Source of the DNA: Hysterangium stoloniferum
Taxonomy: Eukaryota > Basidiomycota > Agaricomycetes > Hysterangiales > Hysterangiaceae
Assembly: GCA_015178975.1 (NCBI GenBank)
Contig: WHVD01000006.1
Span: 558,001 to 622,000 of the forward strand
DNA length: 64,000 nucleotides
Direction: 5' to 3'
Shown here: piece after piece, positions 23,990-33,684 of the stretch
How the letters are laid out: each line of letters opens with the position of its first letter
How positions within the stretch are numbered: position 1 is the first letter of the stretch
The notes under the pieces: generated by a model
Database searches by the model: none
The model's input: the letters and a program-made list of their open reading frames with translations, nothing else
Told to the model about the DNA's origin: nothing
Program-made: the position numbers and the translations under genes

Positions 23990-25819
23990 TCAGATAGCAA
24001 GAATCTGTGCAGAACAAATGGGAGCCGTCCTGGGAGTTCGGATTCTGCTTGCAGCATTACACAGACTGCATGCGGAGAACACGGTAGTTTGTGTCTGGAA
24101 TTGAGCATTAAGTGGATGTAAGGATGCAGTGGATGGATATATATGGATTCTTACCTCAGTTGTATGTCGAACCAGCTCGTACGGGGCATATTTCTGCACA
24201 TGATCCAGAACCCGACTCTGAGTCAGAGCCCGAATGCGCATTACTATCCGGGACTGATATGCGCCCTATTCTTCATGAAATGTATAGATTCTTTCTGAAC
24301 ACTCAACTCTTCACTGGTTTTATTCTCTCGGGAACTGGACTGTCGATGAAAATGGTGAAGGATGCTGTGGGTTCTGTTTCTGCAAAAAATGCAGCTGGGA
24401 GTGGTACGCAGGTGAAATCCACATCCAATGAATTGCTGGACAATCGAGAGTGACCAGCTTTCTGCTGTGGCGAGCCTTTCGCCGCCATCGCCTGTTGTCT
24501 CCTCTGCCCTAGTTGCCTCTAAGCGATGGCTTCAGAATTTCCTAGGACAAGACTCTGTACAGCCGGTTACAGATGTAGGCCTGTCCTCAGATATAGTAAT
24601 GCAGCGTCATCAGAGAGGCGATGTTGTTGCTATAAGCTATCATACCCTCGACGATAGACAAATGAAGCGGTTAGAAGGTGAGCTACTTTTCAACTCTTGT
24701 GGAATTTTTGGAGCTTATGAAGTGCATGGTGCATAAAATGATAGGCCATTCTGATCATCGTCCTGTCATAGGATCCTAAACGAGAGACTATTCTTCTCAA
24801 TTGGACTATATTCGCCGATACCTCACACTCTCAGATGTGTTTGTCTTCATTGTCATGTTCCCCATAGCTACGCTCGTCGCTGGGGAGATGGCTATCGGGT
24901 GATCCTTCGTGAAGCTGCACGATACTTTTAGACAGGGGACTGGGGCTTCGCTGGCCCTTGCGGATCGCCAGGTTAAAGTGCGAACGGGAGTGGCTTTTTG
25001 GGCTAGGGATACGCCGACTGCACAACGTGGTGCGAGGCGAAGGTGAGAAGCCCGATGTTGGGTGCAGGTTTGTCAAGGATTCTGAAGAGCGGGTACCGGT
25101 GGTGAAGGCGTATGGAGGAGTCCATGAATAACAATGATAATTTACGCGTTTCTTCTAATGGGAACGTAAGCATCATCAGGGCTCAGACAAACTCAAGACA
25201 ATTCCAAAGACTCACCATCTCCCCAAAATCTGCTAGCATCTCTTTCAATGCATCCCAGACCCCGTCTGTTTTACATGATGTCTCCTTCAGTAATTCTCCT
25301 CATAATGTGCATGACCGTCCGCTCCCCAACAGCCAAAGGCCCCATGTTTGAGAGGCCCAAGTCTAATACCATCCCGGGTTGCGGAGACGGTTTCATCGTC
25401 GAAGAGCCGTCTACTCCGGGCACTGCGAATAGCCGTTAATGCTTCGGGAGTAGATCGAGGTGGTGGGGGACAGTCGGTAACTGTCCTGATAATGCTCAAA
25501 GACTCACGAGAACAAACAAGTGACTATGATGTGGAAGGCGGACATCCCTCAGGCCCCGAGCTTGATCCAGAACCCGACTCTGAGTCAGAGCCCAAATGTG
25601 CATTACTATCTCCGTGTTCATCTTCATCATCATGGTCCCCATGGCTATGCTCGTCGCTGGGGAGATGGCTGTCGGGTGATCCTTCGTGAAGGCTCTGGGA
25701 GCGGCACTCACTAAACACGACCTATTAACATTCAGATAGCTCCCTGGTCGTTCAATTGGAATGATATTGGTCGACTTATCCGCAAATAGTAGTACGAGCT
25801 TCCAAGGTTCGAGGGGGAG
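23990..25819 (+). other. Extra DNA inside KDZ: cargo or decayed insertion
   Basis: GC-richer than the rest of the element and not expected in a minimal KDZ transposon. Frame 24259-24453 encodes FFLNTQLFTGFILSGTGLS and VKDAVGSVSAK, which remind me of a segment of large Agaricomycete P-loop NTPase/Crinkler-like proteins; this is recognition by eye only. Two blocks occur twice in the same orientation: GATCCAGAACCCGACTCTGA (24200s and 25560s) and CTCGTCGCTGGGGAGATGGC (24870s and 25650s), so the region contains a partial duplication. Open frames are short. It ends at a polypurine-LTR junction. It may be a captured host gene fragment or the remains of a retroelement. Confidence 0.45.
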
Positions 25820-25961
25820 TGTTGGAGTTCCCAGTCAGCTATGGTATGGCGTTATGTAAAGATTATGTAATACTCACTTGTCAGTCTCTCCTCTTCAGAC
25901 AACCACGATCAACCATCAATAAACACGTCCTTCACGTGTCGTCCACACACCATATATGACA
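25820..25961 (+). repeat. Short LTR, possibly Ty1/copia type
   Basis: A purine tract GAGGGGGAG ends directly at TGTTGGAGTTCCC and the unit ends ATATATGACA, 142 bp. The polypurine-tract/LTR junction is typical of the 3' LTR of a copia-like element. I found no 5' LTR upstream, so most of the element is missing, or this is a chance resemblance. It abuts the start codon of the next gene. Confidence 0.45.
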
Positions 25962-25964
25962 CCC

Positions 25965-27402
25965 ATGCAAAATAGTGCTTCAAAAGGTAAACGTAGCTGA
26001 ATAAAACTCACTAATGAACAGAAAGCACGACGAAGGGAGAGGGCAGCTGGTCTGACAAAAGATCTCAATAGAGCGCATGAGGAACTTCTAATTCAGGCAG
26101 AGAAAATCAGCGCTGAACATAATAGGTGAGTTCTTACCTTTTAATGATACATATTCTAGAATCACTCATATGTTATATCTTTAGAACGACACAGTGGACA
26201 AAGTCGCAGCTACTGCTGGGCAGTAAAATGCAGGGTCAGAAGCGTAGTGCTAGTGCTTGGAATGCATTTACCAGGAAAGAAATGGAGGCAGTTAACAAAA
26301 GTATGTGATAAAGATGCGTGTTTTCAGCTCAAAAGTTAACATTTTCAACAGATCTCCCCCTGGGTCAGCGTTACACATTGCCCAAATATATCCAACAACA
26401 CTATCAAGATGTGAAAGCCAGGTATAACAGCCTATCTGATGAGGACTATGCAGCACTCATTGAGGAGCTTTGTGATGTAAGGGAAGACTGGAATGCAATC
26501 AAGTGTAGGCAACCCAAAGCTGTTTTACGTGATGTTACAGCAACATTCCAGGCACTCACTCACGAGGTACGTCTCACTATTTGGATAATAGTTTCATCAG
26601 CTAACTAAATAGTATTGATAAGATCCATGCTGCACATTTACGCACTGGGATTGAAACATTCTACGTGGCAGCACGTAGCAGTCTAGATCAGACCCATGAA
26701 CCGAAATCATATTTTAGTCCTATTGCCCAGCAATTTTGCAAAGACGTCCTCAATATGGATTACACCGTCCTTTTGCACAGGTTTGAAGCTTATGCATTGG
26801 CTGGGGTTCATTCTGGTACGTGATTCATTAACATTCAGTGCATACTTATCATTTATCATGTTTATATCTTTACAGAGAAGAGACCATCTGTCCATGGGAA
26901 GAGTAGTTGCAAGGCATTGGAGGGTGACTGCCGCAACATGATCAATGTTGGTTTAGGTATACATTCCTTTAATTACTATTTTTTGATGTCTAACACAATC
27001 ACAGCAAATATCCTATTGGCGTATAATATTGACGGTCCTGCCAAGATGAATTATGACCACTATGAAACTCAAGTTGTCCGGCGATGGGGGGTAATATTGA
27101 GCCAGTGGCCGTGTAATCAATTTATTAATCCTGGAAGGCTTAATGGTGTAGAAAATGTCCGTCTGTTATGGCAAGCACTCCAAGAAGGCAAATGCAAATG
27201 GGTCAAATTAACTGAGGCAGAGTTAGCAGCCCGGATACTAAGTACGCCGAATATCACATCCTCTCCCAACAATACTGCTCCCAGCGATACTCCCAATATG
27301 GCCTCCTCTCACAGTGATACCTCTTCCAGAAATCCTCCCAATGCTGTATCCTCTATTGGCAATGATAAGTCATCTGCTGACTATGTGATGTCTGTCAAAT
27401 AA
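25965..27402 (+). pseudogene. KDZ accessory gene (HMG-like N-terminal region)
   Basis: Six exons (25965-26125, 26185-26300, 26352-26566, 26623-26815, 26876-26956, 27005-27402) join in frame to about 388 residues. The N-terminus is basic and helical (LTNEQKARRRERAAGL). Residues from about 70 (SASAWNAF ... RYTLPKYIQQHYQDVKARYN ... LSDEDYAAL) have the spacing of an HMG-box-like DNA-binding region. A central domain and a C-terminal block (YETQVVRRWGVILSQWP ... NVRLLWQAL) follow, then a Ser/Pro/Asn-rich tail. Similar proteins sit beside KDZ transposases in mushroom genomes, as far as I recall. A TGA at 25998-26000 replaces an expected Arg codon, so it is interrupted near its start. Function unknown; targeting or packaging of the transposon DNA is plausible. 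Confidence 0.7.
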
Positions 27403-27808
27403 CTCTTCCTTGGTTTCCAATTATCATCACCCCCAATCATCCCTTTCCCGTCTTTTACCCATCTGCACTATTATCTTACTTTCCCAACCAGTTCCCTGCT
27501 AATCCTTGATCTTGGCATTTCATATTGATTCTGTCTATACCCTTTCCTCTTTAATCTTCACCGTTAGCAAGATTGCACAGTTCTTCAGAATTATAAATCT
27601 CATGACAGGTTTCAAATGTAGCTAATTGATTGAAATATAACAGTGAAATAAAAATACTCTATACAGTTATATGGCATTTAGTTTCATACACTCTGTAGCT
27701 GGTTCTGGTTGACGATGTTGAAGCATGGACTAAGTGCGGTTACGTTACAATTTGGGGGCCCACAGCGCCCGTGGAAGCGACACGTGTTGCACATTTGATG
27801 CTCTGGTT

Positions 27809-27938
27809 CATCTAGCAGCCAGGAAGTGCAGGACCATCCAGCAGGGTGTGGCAAAACAGCTTTTTCATTCTAACTAGGTCAGGGCTCAGGGGGCTATGTG
27901 GCAAGCTAACTAGGTCAGAAATAGAAGATACACAGGTA
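27809..27938 (-). repeat. Right terminal inverted repeat of the KDZ element
   Basis: Inverted copy of 19525-19654. The differences are G:C to A:T at CpG positions, indicating that the two repeats were identical at insertion. Confidence 0.9.
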
Positions 27939-28816
27939 ATATAGTCTGGCAGATGTTGTACATACAATCCAGTCAGAAAATCAGCTTAGATTCTCCCCAG
28001 TAATCTTAGTATATTTTCCACTCTATTCTCCTCTTTGAATCACATGGCTCTTACTAGTCGGAGCCCACAGGCTCTGATGCATCTATTGCTCAACCTCCAA
28101 CTTATCTATCTCAACTCCCTGACCTCTCGACCCACGACCTCTCGACCCACAAACTCCACCCAGACTCCCTGGGATTCCCATCCCCCCATTTGAAATTGGA
28201 CAAGACAATCTCCGAGGGTGCAGCCTATAAGCTGAAGCCAAGTCCCACCAGATTTCCTGCAGGTTTCTCCAGAAACCCTCCATGTACATGCCCTTAACAG
28301 GAATCTAAGCTGATTTTCTGACTGGATTGTATGTACAACATCTGCCAGACTATATAGACTGTGGAATATATAACATACCAAATCCAGTAATAATGAAAAC
28401 TAAACTAGCAAACATGAAATGAGATAAGTAAACACCAAACTTGGTGTTAGGAATGGAATGGAGTGGAGCAGAGTCCAAATTGTGACAGGTCATTAAACCA
28501 TAATGGGAATGGGGCGGGAGCGGAGTCCAAATTGTGACAGGTCATTTGACCATAACGGAAATAGGGCTCAGTTAGAGAGCTGTCGGGTTTTCTGAGTGAG
28601 GTCCGGTGACTGGTGCATGGGACAGGGTTGGAGATAGACAGGAGCAGAGTCCAGTGGGTATTCCAGTGATGATACATGAAATGACGAAGATCGAGTGTGG
28701 ACAGGTCTGATATCTGGAGTCTGGCGGGTATTCTGGTAAACTGATAATTGGTGCATGTAGGGTGTGGGTGCATATAAGTTAGTGCCCAGAGTCTGGCAGG
28801 ATTTCTGGTTGTAACA

Positions 28817-28961
28817 GAATGTCATACTGTAGAGATGAGAGGAAGTCTTCTCAATGGAGTATGTGCTTTGGGAATTTGTCATCAAATTTGCAATGAGTGT
28901 GCTATGGAGGCCATATAACCTGTTGTAATATGAAGCTATAACAAATATACTCTGTGTTAAG
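28817..28961. other. Gypsy leader remainder
   Basis: Short non-coding stretch to the right of LTR copy c. It should be leader sequence of the minus-strand gypsy element, but I could not find its 5' LTR or a primer-binding site. Confidence 0.35.
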
Positions 28962-29745
28962 TTCTGGATCTCTGGGTGGATTTTCCAGTAGATTTTCTGG
29001 ACACTTCCTGGAATGTGTCCATGGAGTTCCTGAGAATTAATCTGGGAGTTTCTGGAGATTAGTCTGGAAAGTATCAGAATATTACCAGAGTACAGGATGA
29101 ACTTGGCTTCAGCTTATGTGCTACACCCTCATACACTCACTCAGGTGTCCATATTTCAGAGGGTAGATATATGTGTTAGGGTCTCTGTCATTTCAGGCCC
29201 CCATGAGCTGTTTTAGCCCTATAACCCTGTTAAAATACAGTATATTCCATGAAATAATCTCACCTTCTTTAGTTTCTATATTTCCCGATTATATAAGTAG
29301 AAATTTTAATGTTACTGTATAGTTGCTTAGTAATCTAGAATACATTCTTTGTTCATATCTACTATATTTTAACAAACTCTCCATCATCACACTATCAGTA
29401 CCCCTGCTCACATAGCACCACCTGTGGTGCCCCCGACACTTTTTTCATTGTATCTCAGCACCTTAGCCATCCATCCTGCCTCTGTTCCATTTATTCCCCC
29501 ATCACCATCATGTATACATCCCATTTGCCACCACACACCTTTTAAGTATACCTTGTTATATTGTATTTAGTCTCATTTGCATCCATTCATTTCCCTACTT
29601 CCTCTCAACCCATCATCACTCTCACTTCTCTGATCAGCCTTCTGATCATCCATCTCCCTGTAGTATAAAGTTCTTTCATGTATACTACAGTTTCCTTAGT
29701 TCGAAAATTGACTTACTGTAGATTACCCCCTTTTAGTTCTCAGGT
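28962..29745 (+). repeat. LTR fragment related to family 3
   Basis: Starts TGTTAAGTTCTGG, with CTGG-rich direct repeats, then the shared core at 29099-29135. Further right (about 29400-29745) it resembles family 3, including the GTATACTACAG and GATTACCCCC stretches. No clear 3' end or duplication. Confidence 0.55.
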
Positions 29746-31287
29746 CCTATTACTCCTACCTAATACTCATCACCAATTAGTTTAAGGTCATTACAAAACT
29801 TAGGGTTTTATTTTATTTTTAAACCTATGTTTCTATAAGGGGTAAACAACAAGTTCGGATCACATCTAAACTAGAATTAAAAGGAGTTATAAGTGTATAA
29901 GTTTGGGGCCTAATTATACCTGAAGTATAGGCTTAGGTTTAGATGTTGCTTTCCACAGATATCCACGCTTTGAGTTTACATTCTTACTTGAACTTATGTC
30001 TATAATTGAAGTAATAACTGAGTTCAAATCCATTTTAGGACTTAAAGTTTTGTAAACAGGTTTAGATAATATTTTAGTGCCACCTTAAATGTTGTAACTC
30101 CTGATGTGACAATAACTTATGCAATTAAGAATTGCCTTGCAGCTACCTGAAAAGCCAGAAACTTGAGGGGAGGTCTCATCTGAGTCCTAATAATTTGTAC
30201 ATATGGCAAATTACCATCACTTCATAATTACATAGTATGCTGCCATCTTCCATCTGCCATCTACTTACTGTCTTCCATCTGTGGCAAATTAGTATAATCA
30301 TACACCCCAATTATTTGATATCCTGATACCACGTGTGTTCTCTGGGCATATATTTGTGAAGTAGAGTTACGGCCATGGTAAAGCTACCCTGTGTTAAGTA
30401 TGTGCCAATATACCACTCTGCATCAGGTCTACTCCCACAGAGAGAACCATCAGGTGTTTGTCGTTCACACAGGTCATTAGAAGAGGCAGTCTGCAAAGGT
30501 GTTGCACCCAGCTTTCCGGCCATTTCTCTTTTGTCTTCTTGGTCCTCCTCATCACTGTTCTCTTCTACCCCCTCACCATCAGCATTCGTTATGGAACCTG
30601 GGAAGAACAAATCTTTCTTAATATTTTTACCGTGCCACCTTTTTTCACCACTCTTATAAGCTTCTCTCGGGCACACCTCTTGCAACACATCTCCTGTGAA
30701 AGAAATCGAATTCCCCATGTTCGAAACATGAATATCAAGATTACTGGAAATCCTCAGTCAGTGTTATGTATGCAACAACATGGTGTGAGACACCTTAGTT
30801 TCACTGCAGTTGGTTCTGCAATAACCACTCTTTGCTGATATCTGCAACAGACTCAGATGTCTTGTGAGATATTGGCAAATAACGGTGCTGGGTCACTGTT
30901 AGCTGCTCAGGAAATGAATTTCACAGCATTCTCGCTATCATATAAGTAGTATATGTCCAAGCGTTCAGTGAGAAGCTGTCTGTACCATAGCTTCAGAACA
31001 TAATAACATGTAATTACAAATGAAACATCCTCTGGACCATCTACTGTATTTTTCTGAGGTTTGACCCAGTTCAGATTCATTTATTTAGATGATTTTACAT
31101 GTTTTTAAGTTACCAGATGTTTGGTAAATAATAAAATACTAATATTCATACTCTTGTGCCTGCATATCCTGAATAAATAGAATAAATACTCAACATATGA
31201 ACTGTGTCCAATGACTTTTTTGTGGCCTTTATCATACTTATTCGACTGTCATAAATGTTTTAATTGCACCCATAGTATTCGACACGT
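29746..31287. other. Repeat-like DNA with one weak ORF
   Basis: AT-rich and CpG-poor to about 30300. A 135-residue open frame lies at 30311-30718 (minus), with an acidic central part (GVEENSDEEDQEDKREM) and a charged C-terminal half. I do not recognise it; it could be a decayed mobile-element frame or a lone exon. Nothing else is supported. Confidence 0.35.
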
Positions 31288-31603
31288 TGTAAGGCTGGCC
31301 ACCTTACCACATACGTAATCACCAACCTCTCCCATCAACCACTCATTGTTCTGCCACTTGATTGTTAAGTAGCACCCTTGTACCTGATCATGCAGTTCTT
31401 TGTTCTCCCACCACATTCACCTTGACTACATAAAAACCCATATCCTATAGTAATAGAATCAATCTTCTCTTCAACCATTAATCCTTCCCCCACTCTTCCC
31501 TAGGGAACCTCACATTCACCTTGTATCCTACTGATATTTAAAAATAAAGAAAACTTAGTCCTGTCCGTGTTGACCGAGTGAGGCTGATACCGACAGCCTT
31601 ACA
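31288..31603 (+). mobile_element. Solo LTR with 10-bp terminal inverted repeat
   Basis: Bounded by TGTAAGGCTG and its exact inverse CAGCCTTACA, 316 bp, flanked by CACGT (31283-31287) and CACAT (31604-31608), a 5-bp duplication with one CpG-type change. It contains a CTACATAAAAACCC box followed by a C/T-rich initiator-like stretch and AATAAAG, as expected for U3-R-U5. A different family from those to the left. Confidence 0.75.
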
Positions 31604-32892
31604 CACATGTACTATTGAACTCGCGTTGAAACCTCTAGTGGTTGCAGGCTAATTAGAAGTCACCTTGGAGGGATCAAAAGGCAATGATATGCGCATGCAT
31701 CAACATTCACGTTACCCAATTTATCTTCAGTGAATGAGACTGTACTGGTGTGTCCCCTGCGTAGAGATGAACTTCCCGATCGCTGTATTCGCTAAGCGCC
31801 TTGCTTCATCAATTCGGTCAAAACAGGGCCTTGGTTCAGCTTGGCAGAGTAGCAGTAACACCATTACCAACAATCGTTTTCTTAAGCAGTATCGAGGTAA
31901 TTTGAAAGACTTATTGTCAACCTGTCTAGATAGGATCGAGGAAATAAGTAAGGGATTGGGCAAGCACCTGAAAGATAATTAAAATAATGCACGGGAAACA
32001 ACGTCAATTACATGTCTTCTTTCCGAAAGCGCAGCACAGCCAAAATAATCAACCGCACAAGCATCGGCTATATGGGGTTGTTAAATCCCCATTTTTGTCA
32101 GTGAAAGTAAGAACATGGGATCTACGTTAGAGATATTTCACTTTGCTTTATAAAAATACACAATTCTGTTCAACCGACATCTATAACAGGTTAAACTTGA
32201 GGGCTAATATTGGTTGCAAAGCCAGAGCTGAAGAGGCTCATTGTACAGGTTCCAACAGCTGTGGTTGAAAAATGTCAGACTGCTACCTCCTTCCTGAAGC
32301 AGCGTGCACTTGAAACGACATTGAACCACCCGCAGATCAACTATTAGCTGAACCTTTGTATTTAGGCTATTCTATCTCATTATATCTGTAGTATATCAGC
32401 ATTTCTTTAATTTCAAGGGAATTATTCAATAAATAAGCAAAATTTTGGTCCTCTTTGAAAAATAGGACTGTGCACTGTGCTGTATTACGGCTACAGCATG
32501 CATACCCTTGCTAGGCGGTCTAGGTAGTCTACATAGCTGACCTACTTGCCATAAATACTGAAGAACTGAGACTACAAACGCCTAGATCCGAAAGAGCATT
32601 TCCAGGTTATTCTAAGTAACCATTGGAATGCGGCGTATGTGAAGTAGTTGGCAAAATCTGGTTCATCCTTGACAATTCTTGTAAAGGCCGTCGCATTAAG
32701 ATGCTTACTACCATGTAGACTGTTTGACAACACTATTTCAAGTCAGACATATGGATGCTTTGGTTTACAAGAGTCAACCTTGCCATCGAGAAATAAATGA
32801 CACGAAGATGAGAGACGTTTGGCATTCTTTCGTGATCTAGAAGATAGAGGAGAGTTCTATTGGTTCACACGCGTATAGAGGTCGATTCTTTC
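31604..32892. other. Intergenic, no gene supported
   Basis: A short open frame at 31734-31982 lacks splice continuation or a recognisable motif. The rest has stops in all frames. It marks the transition from repeat-rich to gene-rich DNA. Confidence 0.4.
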
Positions 32893-33613
32893 TTAGAAAT
32901 CGAGTGCAAATCTTGCTCTAAGATATATATCAGTATCTAATATTGAACATAATGCGGGAGACGTACGAATTCCCCATACATGAGATCTAAGGTCCAGAAA
33001 TTCTAGGGACCGGTAAGGGCATCATAAAAGAGCAAGCTAAAACAACTCACCGACATGAAGTCCATCATATAATTTCTTCATCTCTGCCCTTACACGGTTA
33101 ACATCTTCTTTGCCCGCAGCACTTTCAGTCAAAGCTTTGAGCTCTTTCTCAACAGCTTCTATCCGTCGAATATGGGCAGAAACCTAACGCTGAAATCAGC
33201 ACATGGAAGGCACACGCATAATATATGATCACCTTCTGAGTGCTGAGTTGTAATTCCTCAACACTTGCCTGTAGGGTGTTGGAAGCGAGTTTATACTCGT
33301 CTAACAAGTGATATGAAGCATATGCGGAAGCGACGGAGAAGCCTAGAAGGAACCCAAACAGACTGAAGAATTACGGTTAACAAGGATAACGAGGTATGTA
33401 AGGATGCAGTACTCCTTACCCGCCTCTAAACCCTCCTATGGGACGTTTCTGAGGTGGAATAGTGCTTAATTCTGACGCATTAGCGTTAGTGACAGCATCG
33501 GACCTCAGAGCGACAGATCCCGAGAATTTTCTAGTTGAATATATCAACCTGCAGGCGGTAGAATGGGAAATAGCCTTCCGTGAGGACACACCAAATGTAT
33601 GGGTGAACGACAT
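32893..33613 (-). CDS. Small mitochondrial-type membrane/coiled-coil protein
   Basis: Four exons (33613-33420, 33362-33233, 33183-33051, 33002-32893) give 188 residues; an upstream in-frame ATG at 33652 would add 13. The N-terminus is rich in Ser, Arg and Thr with no acids over about 35 residues (RLIYSTRKFSGSVALRS), like a mitochondrial presequence. A Gly-rich hydrophobic segment follows (GLFGFLLGFSVASAYASYHL, about 64-83), a likely membrane span. Residues about 90-140 are a heptad-like coiled coil (VEELQLSTQKVSAHIRRIEA...ELKALTES), then LDLRSHVWGI. The layout suggests an inner-membrane protein with a soluble coiled coil; specific function unknown. Divergently transcribed from POP1 with about 70 bp between start codons. 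Confidence 0.75.
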
Positions 33614-33684
33614 GGTGGTATGGGTGTAGGTGGACCAAGCTACTTTCCACATTTGGACTCTGGATCTTCCGCCACATTGACGTG
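33614..33684. promoter_or_regulatory. Bidirectional promoter, 71 bp
   Basis: The start codons of the minus-strand mitochondrial-type gene (33613) and POP1 (33685) are only 71 bp apart, so the two genes must share upstream control sequence. No TATA box is visible. Confidence 0.55.

Larger units (their letters stand above)
19525..27938 (+). mobile_element. KDZ-class DNA transposon, 8414 bp
   Basis: Terminal inverted repeats of about 130 bp (19525-19654 and 27809-27938) differ at only a handful of positions, nearly all CpG versus TpG/CpA. A perfect 8-bp target duplication ATATAGTC (19517-19524 and 27939-27946) flanks it, and the interrupted LTR is continuous across the site. It encodes a KDZ transposase and an accessory gene on the same strand, plus an insert of unclear origin between them. 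Eight-bp duplications are known for the Zisupton branch of the Kyakuja-Dileera-Zisupton group, and KDZ elements are abundant in basidiomycetes. Large, structurally complete, but its genes carry nonsense codons. Confidence 0.9.
18913..28299 (-). mobile_element. LTR family 1, copy d, reversed and interrupted
   Basis: A reversed family 1 LTR, TGTTACAAC at the left and CCCTTAACA at the right. It is inserted in copy c with a perfect 5-bp duplication GGAAT (18908-18912 and 28300-28304). It is split at 19524/27939 by the KDZ transposon. Without that element it measures about 970 bp; the excess over copy b is explained by a three-fold 71-bp tandem repeat. Confidence 0.85.
18561..28816 (+). mobile_element. 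LTR family 1, copy c, host of the nest
   Basis: The two halves of one forward LTR are 18561-18912 (TGTTAAGAG to GATTACTGGGGGGAAT) and 28300-28816 (GGAATCTAAGC to GGTTGTAACA). They join seamlessly into an about 865-bp family 1 LTR once the reversed LTR between them is removed. It lies about 25 bp upstream of the gag start, in the gypsy leader. I found no convincing target duplication (AATAC versus GAATG), so its ends may have been altered or recombined. Confidence 0.8.

Noticed and set aside
24190-25720. Repeated Ser/Asp-rich minus-strand frames as an acidic protein gene
   Set aside because: They are low-complexity by-products of a duplicated DNA block; frames are short and not joined by splice sites.
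18556-28821. Target duplication for LTR copy c
   Set aside because: Flanks AATAC and GAATG do not match well enough, so none is claimed.
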